A stretch of 64,000 bases of DNA, taken from contig JAQUWH010000002.1 in the NCBI GenBank assembly GCA_028692955.1, forward strand, positions 1-64,000. Reading direction: 5' to 3'. Made by a program: the position numbers and the translations under genes. The notes under the pieces are model-generated. The model worked only from the letters and a program-made list of their open reading frames with translations. It was not told the origin of the DNA and made no database searches. This document shows positions 37,353-46,600 of the stretch, in pieces (position 1 is the first letter of the stretch; every line of letters starts with the position of its first letter). The stretch comes from Clostridia bacterium. GTDB taxonomy: Bacteria; Bacillota; Clostridia; TANB77; CAG-465.

Positions 37353-37940
37353 TTATCTAAAGAAACTATTGTAAAATAATTTAAATATATTAATATTGGT
37401 AAATACTGAAAGAACAGCAACACCTACCACAATTAGTATAGTTGCTAAAGCGATTTTTGTAGCTAATTCTTTTATTCTTTTTTTATCAAAAAATCCAGTA
37501 TTAATCGGTTCTTGCTTTATATCTTCGTAATCTACATGATTTGAAAATTTATTTGTCAGCTCACTTTCTTCTTGTGGGAAAAAATAATTTTTGTTTACAT
37601 TTATATTTTTACATATATTATCTATCACTTTTTCTTTTTCATAGACTTGCTCTCTTAAATATTCATTTTCTTTTAATAATCGATCTATATTAACCAAATT
37701 ATCGTTTTTTTCTTTTTGAGTATTCTCTTCTATCTCCATATCATATTGTTTTCTTTTTTCAGGATTTGACAATACAGCATATGCTTCATTGAATGCTTGT
37801 GTTCTTTCTTTTGCAAGCTCTATCTCGCTCCCTTTATATAAATCCGGATGGTTCTTTTTGATGTGATAATTAAAAATTTTTTTGATAACTTCACTGTTAG
37901 CATTTTTATCTACTTGCAAGATTTGATAATAATTTTTCAT
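37353..37940 (-). CDS. Membrane-anchored J-domain protein
   Basis: About 195 residues from the ATG at 37940 (AGGTGA upstream). The frame extends to 38006 but without a ribosome site. The N-terminal J domain (about 1-68) begins NYYQILQVDKNA and has the HPD motif in KKNHPDLY. A charged coiled-coil linker follows, and one C-terminal membrane helix (about 165-187) leaves the J domain in the cytoplasm. It would recruit DnaK to the membrane. The partner is unknown. Confidence 0.9.
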   Translation of the reverse strand: MKNYYQILQVDKNANSEVIKKIFNYHIKKNHPDLYKGSEIELAKERTQAFNEAYAVLSNPEKRKQYDMEIEENTQKEKNDNLVNIDRLLKENEYLREQVYEKEKVIDNICKNINVNKNYFFPQEESELTNKFSNHVDYEDIKQEPINTGFFDKKRIKELATKIALATILIVVGVAVLSVFTNINIFKLFYNSFFR

Positions 37941-38090
37941 GAGTTCACCTATACTTATTGTATAATATATCAAAAATAATGTCAATATAATTGATACATA
38001 TTTCATTTTCTTGACAAAGGTTACATAAAGTTATATAATGTACCTAATATTATACCATATATTAATATTTAATTAAATAGGAGGGTTACC

Positions 38091-38648
38091 ATGTTCAGTA
38101 AAGAAACAGCATGCGAAACATTGTCATTAAAGTGTAACGCCTTGGAAAAGATCGCAAACCTTTTATCAAGACGGAAAAGAGAAACTCAAGGGCAACTTAA
38201 CCAATCACTAAACAAGTTACAAAAAATAAATAAGCAAGAGCTTATGAAACTTGAAGGTGGTAAACTTGATGAACTTCTTATCTTCTTAAGAACAACTATC
38301 TATGTTGAGGAAGGCAGGAGAAATTTAATCATTACCTTAGGAGATAAGGAAATCACTCGCAAATTTATATCAGGGTTTCTTGATATTTTAGCCGGTTGCC
38401 CTATATTCTATGAGGTATATTTACCTCTTGTTTCGGCAAAGACTGCCTCTTCAAAGTATTCAGCAGCTAAATCAAAATTAAAAGAAATTGTTGAGACTCT
38501 GAAAGATGATGAGAATTATAAGGAGTTTTATGATATTTTATCAGATATTTATATGATAGCTGAAAGGCCTATGAATATCTATGATGAAAGTCAGAATTTA
38601 AGGCTTTGTGAACTGATAGCAAATCTCAAACAAGCCTGTGACATTTAA
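38091..38648 (+). CDS. 185-aa helical protein of unknown function
   Basis: Not recognised. 185 residues, mostly alpha-helical by composition, no signal peptide. It starts MFSKETACETLSLKCNALEK with two Cys, has a basic segment SRRKRETQGQL and a middle part LDILAGCPIFYEVYLPLVSAK that is moderately hydrophobic. A strong ribosome site (GGAGG, 7 bases) and its own terminator support it as a monocistronic gene. Codon use (more C/G-ending codons, for example gcc and cgg) differs slightly from neighbours, hinting at transfer, but the gene is short. Confidence 0.7.
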   Translation: MFSKETACETLSLKCNALEKIANLLSRRKRETQGQLNQSLNKLQKINKQELMKLEGGKLDELLIFLRTTIYVEEGRRNLIITLGDKEITRKFISGFLDILAGCPIFYEVYLPLVSAKTASSKYSAAKSKLKEIVETLKDDENYKEFYDILSDIYMIAERPMNIYDESQNLRLCELIANLKQACDI

Positions 38649-38660
38649 CAATTTAAAAAG

Positions 38661-38690
38661 GCCACTAATATGTAAAAATATTAGTGGCTT
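38661..38690 (+). terminator. Terminator after the 185-aa gene
   Basis: 11-bp stem GCCACTAATAT/ATATTAGTGGC, 6-base loop, followed by TTCTGCTT. Confidence 0.75.
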
Positions 38691-38807
38691 CTGCTTGCCT
38701 ATCTGTAACTATAAGTTGTTTTTTTCATAAATTATATTAACAACTACTTGTAAAATGTGATTTTATTATACTGATTGACACTTTTTTACAAAAATTGCCT
38801 AATTTTA

Positions 38808-38836
38808 TTGACTTTTTTTTGATTTAAATGTATACT
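38808..38836 (+). promoter_or_regulatory. Promoter of pyk
   Basis: TTGACT (38808-38813), 17-base spacer, TATACT (38831-38836). The leader of about 70 bases contains a small AU hairpin (ACATATATAA/TTATATATGT). Confidence 0.75.
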
Positions 38837-38914
38837 AATAAATGCATTGAGCAAAAAATACATATATAATCGTTTGTTATATATGTAGTATTTTATTTTA
38901 AGGAGTGAATTTTT

Positions 38915-40384
38915 ATGAAAAAAACAAAAATTGTATGTACAATAGGTCCTGCTAGTGAAACATCAGAAGTTTTAGAGCAACTTATTCAATCTGGTATGAA
39001 TGTGATGAGACTTAACTTTTCACATGGTGACCATGCTGAACATTTAGCAAAAGTACAAACTTTAAGAGCATTAAATGAAAAATTAGGTACTAACGTAGCA
39101 TTTATGTTAGATACAAAAGGACCAGAAATCAGAACAACTGATTTTGAAGATGGACAAAAACATGATTTTAAAAAAGGAGAAAAACTAACATTAACAACAA
39201 AAGAGAACTTTTTAGGTAATGATTCTATTTTAGGTATCACATACCAAGGTCTTGCAAATGACGTTAAAGTTGGTGGACATATATTAATTGATGACGGTTT
39301 AGTAGATCTTGTCATTGATAAAATTGATGGTACTGAAATCGAATGTACCTTACAAAACTCCGCTACTTTAAAAGGTAGACGTGGCGTTAACGTACCAGGA
39401 GCAAAATTACATCTTGCTGCTATGACAGAAAAAGATAAAGCAGATTTAAAATTTGCTGTTGAAAATGATTTTGATTTTATCGCTGCTTCATTTATTAGAA
39501 AAGCACAAGACGTTATTGATATGAAAGATTATTTAAAATCATTAGGTAATACTGATATTAAAATAATATCTAAAATCGAAAATGAAGAAGGTTTAGAAAA
39601 TTTTGGTGAAATCTTAAAAGTTACTGATGGTGTTATGGTTGCACGTGGTGACTTAGGTGTAGAAATACCTGAAGAAGATGTACCTGCTGCTCAAAAAATG
39701 ATGATTAGAAGAACTGTAGAAGCTGGTAAAACAGTTATTACTGCTACACAAATGTTAGAATCTATGCAAAAAAATCCTAGACCAACAAGAGCAGAAGTAT
39801 CTGACGTTGCTAATGCTGTTTATGATGGTTCTAGTTGTGTTATGCTATCTGGTGAGTCAGCACAAGGTGACTACCCAATTAATGCAGTTCAATCTATGAA
39901 TAGAATTGTAATAGCTGCTGAAAATGATATTTCTTACTGGAAGAGATTTAAGAAAAGAAACATTGAAAAACTAACTACATATCATAAAGAAGATTTATCT
40001 AGTGATGTAGCATTTAAAAAACAATCAAACTTTGCTGTATGTTGTTCTGCAATGTTTGCAAACGCTGATGCTATCATAGCAGTTTCAGAACATGGTGAAA
40101 CTCCTGCTCTACTTTCAAGCTTTAAACCAGCTTGTCCTATTTATGTTATTACTGCAAATGCAAAAACATATAGACAAATGGCAATACAAGCAAATGTAAC
40201 TTCAATTTTAATTCCAAATGAATACAACTTTGATAAAATATTAACAAAAGGAATCAATGAATTAAAAGATAGAGGTTTATTGAAAGCAAATGATACAGTT
40301 GTTTTAAGTGGTGGTTTATCTTCTCCAGATTTAAAGGATCATGTACTTGCTACACAAGCAACTGGTGCTATATTAAAGATTTAA
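38915..40384 (+). CDS. pyk: Pyruvate kinase
   Basis: Converts PEP and ADP to pyruvate and ATP in glycolysis. 489 residues. TIM barrel with KIVCTIGPAS, MRLNFSHGDH, MLDTKGPEIRT, catalytic KIENEEGLENF and MVARGDLGVEIP. The B domain lies at about 70-165 and the allosteric C domain from about 355. The extra PEP-utiliser domain of Bacillus Pyk is absent. Codon use is highly adapted, as expected for an abundant enzyme. It has its own promoter and AAGGAG ribosome site. Confidence 0.97.
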   Translation: MKKTKIVCTIGPASETSEVLEQLIQSGMNVMRLNFSHGDHAEHLAKVQTLRALNEKLGTNVAFMLDTKGPEIRTTDFEDGQKHDFKKGEKLTLTTKENFLGNDSILGITYQGLANDVKVGGHILIDDGLVDLVIDKIDGTEIECTLQNSATLKGRRGVNVPGAKLHLAAMTEKDKADLKFAVENDFDFIAASFIRKAQDVIDMKDYLKSLGNTDIKIISKIENEEGLENFGEILKVTDGVMVARGDLGVEIPEEDVPAAQKMMIRRTVEAGKTVITATQMLESMQKNPRPTRAEVSDVANAVYDGSSCVMLSGESAQGDYPINAVQSMNRIVIAAENDISYWKRFKKRNIEKLTTYHKEDLSSDVAFKKQSNFAVCCSAMFANADAIIAVSEHGETPALLSSFKPACPIYVITANAKTYRQMAIQANVTSILIPNEYNFDKILTKGINELKDRGLLKANDTVVLSGGLSSPDLKDHVLATQATGAILKI

Positions 40385-40396
40385 TATTAGATTTTT

Positions 40397-40432
40397 GGGA
40401 GTGGTTTAATTCATTTTATTCCATTCCTTTCT
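40397..40432 (+). terminator. Possible terminator after pyk
   Basis: GGAGTGG (40398-40404) pairs with CCATTCC (40421-40427) allowing one G-U, followed by a T-rich TTTCTT. The stem is short and the loop is 16 bases. Confidence 0.4.
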
Positions 40433-40462
40433 TAACAATTTAACAAAAAACTATGTTATGTC

Positions 40463-40491
40463 TTGATTATTTCATGAAACTATGTTAAAAT
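40463..40491 (+). promoter_or_regulatory. Promoter of rpmB
   Basis: TTGATT (40463-40468), 17-base spacer, TAAAAT (40486-40491), 45 bases before the L28 start. Confidence 0.65.
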
Positions 40492-40536
40492 GTATTAGTA
40501 ATTAACTTATTCTTAAGTAAAAAGGGGGCTTTTAAA

Positions 40537-40725
40537 ATGGCAAAATGTGAAATATGTGATAAAGAAGTTAAATTTTCTATGCAAGTAAGTCACTCTCATA
40601 GAAGAACATCTAGAACTTGTAAACCAAATGTACAATCAGTAAAAGCTGTAGTTGACGGTACACCAAAAAAATTAAATGTATGTACTAGATGCTTAAAAAG
40701 TGGTAAAGTTCAAAGAGCAATATAA
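40537..40725 (+). CDS. rpmB: Ribosomal protein L28, zinc-ribbon form
   Basis: 62 residues, starting MAKCEICDKEVKF with a conserved internal SHSHRRTSRTCKPNVQ. Two Cys pairs (CEIC and CTRC) can bind zinc, so this is the C+ form. A G-rich ribosome site (AGGGGG) precedes it. In B. subtilis rpmB lies next to spoVM, and here the spoVM-like ORF is just beyond, on the other strand. Confidence 0.97.
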   Translation: MAKCEICDKEVKFSMQVSHSHRRTSRTCKPNVQSVKAVVDGTPKKLNVCTRCLKSGKVQRAI

Positions 40726-40749
40726 TAAAATTTAAATATGAATTTTTTT

Positions 40750-40776
40750 AGATATGGATATCCATATCTTTTTTTG
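40750..40776 (+). terminator. Terminator after rpmB
   Basis: Perfect 20-base palindrome AGATATGGATATCCATATCT flanked by A and T runs; T7-8 follows on the plus strand. Confidence 0.85.
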
Positions 40777-40781
40777 TAGAA

Positions 40782-40808
40782 GAAAATGACGCCATTCCTG
40801 ACGTCATT
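40782..40808 (-). terminator. Terminator after the spoVM-like ORF
   Basis: Stem AATGACG/CGTCATT (40785-40791/40802-40808) plus two inner pairs, then TTTTCTTC on the minus strand, 9 bases past the stop at 40818. Confidence 0.75.
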
Positions 40809-40817
40809 CTATGTAAA

Positions 40818-40886
40818 CTATATTTTGAATATTGTTTTAAGTATCATTTTCATAAATCTTCCTGGTTGATATACAACTATTTTCAT
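40818..40886 (-). CDS. spoVM: SpoVM-like amphipathic peptide (22 aa)
   Basis: Reads MKIVVYQPGRFMK then MILKTIFKI, stop. An ungapped match to the 26-residue B. subtilis SpoVM keeps Met1-Lys2, basic residue 10, Phe11, Ile15 and basic residue 17. A Pro occurs at position 8, where SpoVM has the important Pro9. A perfect ribosome site (AAAGGAGG) sits before it and a terminator after. SpoVM recognises the curved forespore membrane and anchors SpoIVA, which is encoded 3.5 kb away. Synteny with rpmB is as in B. subtilis. The sequence is too short for certainty. Confidence 0.75.
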   Translation of the reverse strand: MKIVVYQPGRFMKMILKTIFKI

Positions 40887-40900
40887 ATTTTATACCTCCT

Positions 40901-41053
40901 TTAGCAAAAAAGCCATGATATTCCAAGTATTACTATAGCTATGGCAACTATTGCTATCCATCCCCAAAGTGGCAAAATGATACTAAGTCCAACTCCAAGG
41001 CCTAATGCTAAAAAAAATAATCCTATTGTTTTCCTAAATCCTCCTGTGAACAT
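40901..41053 (-). CDS. 50-aa small membrane protein upstream of spoVM
   Basis: ATG at 41053 with AGGGGGAAG upstream. It begins MFTGGFRKTIGLFF and contains two hydrophobic stretches (about 9-28 and 32-49) joined by PLWGW, ending in Cys. Small two-helix proteins of this shape are common in Clostridia without known function. Its stop codon overlaps the ribosome site of the spoVM-like ORF, so the two form an operon and it is probably a spore protein too. Confidence 0.65.
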   Translation of the reverse strand: MFTGGFRKTIGLFFLALGLGVGLSIILPLWGWIAIVAIAIVILGISWLFC

Positions 41054-41138
41054 ATCTCTTCCCCCTTTGACAAATGAACATAAATATTGTAAAATATTTA
41101 CTATATAGTATGAAATATATTGATAGATGGTGATTAAA

Positions 41139-41804
41139 TTGGAGAAAGTAAAACAAGCTAATAAAAAATATGTTAAAAGAAATAATAAACAAGCGGAAGA
41201 AATTCTACTTATTTTAAGTAAAGAATATCCTGATGCGATATGTGGTTTGGAATTTAAAAGTCCAATAGAATTAGTGTGTGCTCTTATTCTTGCAGCTCAA
41301 TGTACAGATGCCAGAGTTAATCAAATAATACCGATACTTTTTCAGAAATTCCCTGATGTATATGCACTAGCAAAAGCAGAGGTGCAAGATATACAAGAGA
41401 TTGTAAAACCGTGTGGATTTTACATTAATAAATCTAACGCTATTTCAAATACAGCAAAGATCATAGTTGAAAGATTTGATGGAAAAGTACCAGATACAAT
41501 GGAGGATCTAACTACCCTATCTGGAATTGGAAGAAAATCTGCTAATATCATCTTACAAGAATGTTTTGGGAAAATTGAAGGGATAGCCGTTGATACTCAT
41601 GTAACTAGATTATCAAGAAAAATGGGTATTTCTAATGAATCTATACAGGAAAAAATAGAAAATGAATTAATGAATAAATTTGATAAAAAATATTGGGGTG
41701 TTCTAAATCATGTTATGGTATTACATGGAAGAAAATTTTGTATAGCTAGACGTCCACAATGTGATATATGTCCCATAAAAGAATTATGTCCAAAAAATGA
41801 CTGA
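41139..41804 (+). CDS. nth: Endonuclease III (DNA glycosylase/AP lyase)
   Basis: Removes oxidised pyrimidines and nicks at abasic sites. 221-225 residues. Helix-hairpin-helix LTTLSGIGRKSANII with the catalytic Lys, the catalytic Asp in AVDTHVTRLSRKMG, and a C-terminal [4Fe-4S] site spaced C-x6-C-x2-C-x5-C (CIARRPQCDICPIKELC). GGTGAT lies 4 bases before a TTG at 41139; the ATG at 41127 has no ribosome site, so I prefer the TTG. Convergent with the histidine kinase gene. Confidence 0.95.
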   Translation: MEKVKQANKKYVKRNNKQAEEILLILSKEYPDAICGLEFKSPIELVCALILAAQCTDARVNQIIPILFQKFPDVYALAKAEVQDIQEIVKPCGFYINKSNAISNTAKIIVERFDGKVPDTMEDLTTLSGIGRKSANIILQECFGKIEGIAVDTHVTRLSRKMGISNESIQEKIENELMNKFDKKYWGVLNHVMVLHGRKFCIARRPQCDICPIKELCPKND

Positions 41805-41835
41805 TTTTTTAATTAAATTAGTATTCATATATAAA

Positions 41836-41872
41836 AATACACATCCAAATGTTTAACATTTGGATGTGTATT
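41836..41872. terminator. Bidirectional terminator between nth and the histidine kinase
   Basis: Perfect 16-bp stem (AATACACATCCAAATG and its complement, TTTAA loop) between convergent genes. Confidence 0.85.
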
Positions 41873-41914
41873 TCATAATTGGATAACTATTTTTTGTTAT
41901 TCCTTTTAATACTC

Positions 41915-43678
41915 TTAAGCTTTAGGTATTGTAATATAAAATGTGGTACCTACTCCCTTTTCAGTATCAAAAGTTATATCACCATTAAATTCACCTTTAA
42001 TCACAGAATAAGCTAAATATAATCCTAAACCAGTACCATGTGTTCCTTTTGTTGTTAATATATTTTTAAAGATATACGGTGCTATACTATCATCTATTCC
42101 ACCCGCATAGTCAGTTACACTAATCATTGCCATATTGTTTGGAGCCTTATTCACCTTCACCCCTATTTTACCACCTTTATCAGTACCATATGATTGAGCC
42201 GCATTAACTATAAGATTAGTTAATACCTGACCAAGTTTGGTTGGATCTCCTTGTATTTCTAAATCGTCTTGCATATCGATAACAACTTCAGAATTATTTT
42301 TCTTTACTTCGTGATATGTTATTATTTTAATATCATTTACTACATTACTTATCTTAAATTTAACATTAGTATTACCACCAAGATTTCTAATCTGATTTCT
42401 CATACTGTTTACAATGTTAATTATTTTCGTTGCACAATTATCCATTCTAAAAAGTATTTCTTTTTCTTCCTCTGTCCTCTCGCCTTCCATTGTATTCATC
42501 ATCAAAATACCTGTTTTAATAGCAGAAATTGGTGTATTAATATCATGTGCAACACCCCCAGCAAGTTCACCAATAGACACTAGCTGGCCTTGCTTTACAA
42601 TGATATCTTGTTTCTTTCTTAGTTCCTCCATATCAAGTTTATGTTGTGTTATATCTTTAAATAATAATAAAGTTCCAACATATTCTTTCCCATTTTTTTC
42701 TTTTATAGGATGTATATCTAATTGAAAATACTTCTCAAATTTTTTATATGCTATATGGTATTCATCGCTTACTATATCCCCATACTTCCTACACTTATCT
42801 ATGCCTGCCTGCAGTTTAACTAAATCCAACATTTTTTTATCTTTTAATATATAAAATAAATTGTCATCATTATTAAATTCAAATACCTTTTTAAAAATAT
42901 TTTTAAATGTATTATTACTGTCCACAACTGTTCCATCGTTAGAAATCACAACATATGCATCCGACATTGTATTAATAACCGTTTTAAAAGCTATTGGAGT
43001 AATATTCAAGGCCTTATACCTAAATATAGCAATTGAAAAACAAATTGATGTTACTATAAACAATATAGGGGTAATGTATATAGTAATAGATATTATATTT
43101 AATGTACCAAGTATATTAACTGTAATAGGTATTAAACCTCCTATTACAATCAGTGCCGTTTGTATTGAGAAAAAACCTGATTTTTTTATAGATGATACAA
43201 TCAATGTGACAATAGCTGTAAATATTAATCCATATGAATACAAAGTATAAATATAAAAATACGCTCCAACTATCGTATGCTCCATATCAACAGAATACTG
43301 TTGATAGAACAAATGATGAAAGTCATTTGTCCATAATACTAATAATGATATTATTGGTATTATATATAAATATACAGTTTTTTTAATATCTAGATTAGGC
43401 TTTGAATATATAAGTGCTATTACCATAAATATTACTGGAGTGAACACACCTCCTGTATATGTGATATATTCAAAATAAACTAGTGGTATATTTCCATTTC
43501 CAAATAATATTTGTAACAATAATCCCGATACATGAATTGTTAAAGTAACACCTAATAATCTAAAGTATTTATATAGGTTATTTTGATTTCCCTTTTTAAA
43601 AATTCTATAGAAAACTAGCAATAATGTTACTAAGGAAACTACTAAAACAGTTAAGTTAATTATTTTATCATTTGTCAT
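41915..43678 (-). CDS. Sensor histidine kinase with 7TM sensor and PAS domain
   Basis: 587 residues: seven to eight membrane helices (about 1-225, the His-kinase 7TM type), a PAS domain (about 235-345), an H-box with GGVAHDINTPISAI, an N-box NLIVNAAQS, and a G-box GTGLGLYLAYS. It autophosphorylates on His and would pass the phosphate to a response regulator, not found in the window. Its ATG overlaps the last 11 bases of the NRPS gene, with AGAGGT inside the NRPS codons, so it is translationally coupled to it. This suggests it senses or controls the peptide product, or is simply part of its operon. Confidence 0.93.
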   Translation of the reverse strand: MTNDKIINLTVLVVSLVTLLLVFYRIFKKGNQNNLYKYFRLLGVTLTIHVSGLLLQILFGNGNIPLVYFEYITYTGGVFTPVIFMVIALIYSKPNLDIKKTVYLYIIPIISLLVLWTNDFHHLFYQQYSVDMEHTIVGAYFYIYTLYSYGLIFTAIVTLIVSSIKKSGFFSIQTALIVIGGLIPITVNILGTLNIISITIYITPILFIVTSICFSIAIFRYKALNITPIAFKTVINTMSDAYVVISNDGTVVDSNNTFKNIFKKVFEFNNDDNLFYILKDKKMLDLVKLQAGIDKCRKYGDIVSDEYHIAYKKFEKYFQLDIHPIKEKNGKEYVGTLLLFKDITQHKLDMEELRKKQDIIVKQGQLVSIGELAGGVAHDINTPISAIKTGILMMNTMEGERTEEEKEILFRMDNCATKIINIVNSMRNQIRNLGGNTNVKFKISNVVNDIKIITYHEVKKNNSEVVIDMQDDLEIQGDPTKLGQVLTNLIVNAAQSYGTDKGGKIGVKVNKAPNNMAMISVTDYAGGIDDSIAPYIFKNILTTKGTHGTGLGLYLAYSVIKGEFNGDITFDTEKGVGTTFYITIPKA

Positions 43679-46600
43679 TTTTTATACCTCTTTTTTTCAA
43701 AAACTCTATATCAAATAAGTATTGAATATATCTAATAATATATTCATCAGTTATCGTAGGCCATTCAAATTTTAATTTTTTAAGTACATTAGTTGTAAAA
43801 TCTGATTTTACAACTATATTAGACTCATAATCTAACTCTTTATGTTGATTGATGTCTAATACAATTCCCTGAATTTTTTTGAAACCATTTTTTTGCTTCA
43901 TCAATTTATCAAGAATTTTCGTCATCTCATTTTTTGAAATATGTTTAGTTAATATTCCCATATTATTTAAGACTTGATCAACAAATTTCATTTCTGCATG
44001 TTTATGATTAAATAAATGGAAAGTATTGTATTGTTTTGAGGTTTTTGCAAGTTTTAACACTGCTTCAGCCGCATAATCAATAGGGGTAAACTCCAAATAA
44101 AAAGACAATATATTATCAGGTATGATTTCTAATTCAATCATTGTTTTTAGCCTATTGGCAAATGCATTTTCTTCAACATTTGGTTGAAATTTACCATCAT
44201 TCCATCTTCCAGTTAAATTTCCCATTCTCATAATTTTTGCATCTAAACCTTTATATATTATGGAATCATATACTATTTTTTCTGCTGCAAATTTTGTATA
44301 AGCATATACATTATCTAAATTTTGTCCAATATAAAAATTAGTCTCATCAAATAAAGTATTTGGCTTTATATTTTTTTGCTCAATTTGACCAGCTTCTAAC
44401 AAATTTCCTGATATACTTAATGTAGAAATGTGAATCAAGCGTTTATTGTTTTTCAAACAGAAATTAACAACATTTTGTACCCCTAAAACATTGATGTCCT
44501 GAAATATTTTCATTCTCCCAAAATGTTTAACATTAGCCGCAGAATTAATAACAGTATCTACATTATTTAATATTATATCATAATCTTTGTCATTTGTAAC
44601 TATCTTTTTATTAGTTATATCTCCTTCTATAACAAAAATTCTTTTATCAAATTCATCGTCATATCGATTTCCAAAGAAAAATTGAATTTTTTCTTTTATT
44701 CTTGTAATATAATCTTTGCCATCTTTTTTTCTAACAATACAATATATTTTTCCTTTTTCTCTTTGCATATAAGCATTTAATATATGTGCACCTAAAAATC
44801 CTGTAACACCTGTTAATAAAATATTACCAATATTATTTTCATGTTCTAAATAACTATTTATCACATTATTAGATAATAATTCATTTATCTTTGTATAGTC
44901 ATATGTTTGTATAACACTTGATATTGAATCTTTACAACTTGTTTTATCTAACATCTGACCTAATTCTCGAATAGTAGGGTTCTTGAATATATCAGGATAA
45001 GTAATTGGAAGATTCTTTGCCATAGCTCTAGTTACAAGTTTTATAGCAAGTAATGAATCACCACCTATATCAAAAAAATTATCATCATAGTTTATTTCTG
45101 TTTTCTTTAATACCTCACAAAATAATTCATATATTGATAAATATATTCCAGTATAATTCAATTTGACTTTTTTTGTTTCTGCCTCTATAATTTTTCTGCC
45201 TTCAGTATATAATTTTAACTTATCTGTTTTTCCATTACTATTTAAAGGGATTTTACTTACCCTTACAAAATAATTTGGAATCATATAAAGAGGTAACGAT
45301 CTTTTCAAGTATGTGATTAACTCTATTCTGTCAATTTCCACATCACTAGTATAATAAGCGACTAATATTTTTTCCTCGTCTTTTTCTTCTACTAATACAA
45401 TTGATTCTGAAACATCTTTATATTCTAATAATTTTTGATTAATTTCATCTGGTTCTATTCTAAATCCTCTTATTTTAACTTGAGTGTCGATTCTACCAAT
45501 AAATTCAATATTTTCCTCTTTATTTAAAAGACATAAATCTCCGGTTTTGTACATTTTCCCATTTCCGCTATATATATCATCAATAAACTTTTCTTTATTT
45601 ATCTCTTCTTTATTTAGATATCCTTTTGCTACACCATCGCCACCAACTATCAATTCTCCCGGTACTCCTTTTGGAAGTAAATTATTACATTTATCTACAA
45701 TATAGCATGTACAGTTTGATATAGGTTTACCAATTGGAAGTGCTCTTTTGATTTTCTTAGTGATTGGATAGTAAGTAGAAAATGTAGTATTTTCTGTAGG
45801 CCCATAAACATTATTTAAATTCAATAACGGGCATTTCTCTCTTACTAAATTAATATGCTTTATTGACAAAGCTTCTCCACCAGTCAAAAGTATTCTAAGA
45901 TTTGAAAATACAGTAGCTCTATATTCAACAATTCTATTAAACAATTGCGTAGTTAAAAACATGATCGTTATTTTATTATTTTTAATATATTTTTCAAAAT
46001 TCACTAAATCTAATAGTTCTTCCTTTTTTAATAAATATAATGGCAATGAATTTAACAATGCACCCCAATATTCAAAGGTTGTTGCATCAAATGCAGTTGA
46101 ACCCGTTTGAATAATTCTATCATTTTTCTTAAAATGTATATAATTAGTATTGCATAGTAAACTAATTATATTAATATTATTAACCAATACCCCTTTAGGT
46201 TTGCCTGTAGTGCCGGATGTATACATTATATATGCCATATCATTTACATTATATTTTAAATTTATATTTTCCATTTTATTATTATACAATGTAGAATTAT
46301 TGAGAGAGATATCTAATTTTTTAATATTTGGAAGCATGTCCCATTTACTAGAAATAAGAATCATTTTAGATTCTGAATCCTCTACCATATATTTAATCCT
46401 ATTGATAGGATAATCAATCTCAATAGGTACATATACAGCTCTATTCTTTAATATAGCAATAATTCCTATCATTAATTCAATTGATTTATCAATTAATAGT
46501 GATATTTTATCTCCAACCTTTATACCCATTTCATTCAATTTCCATGCCAATTGGTTAGATTTTTCATTTAATTCTTTGTATGTGATTTTTTTATCATCAC

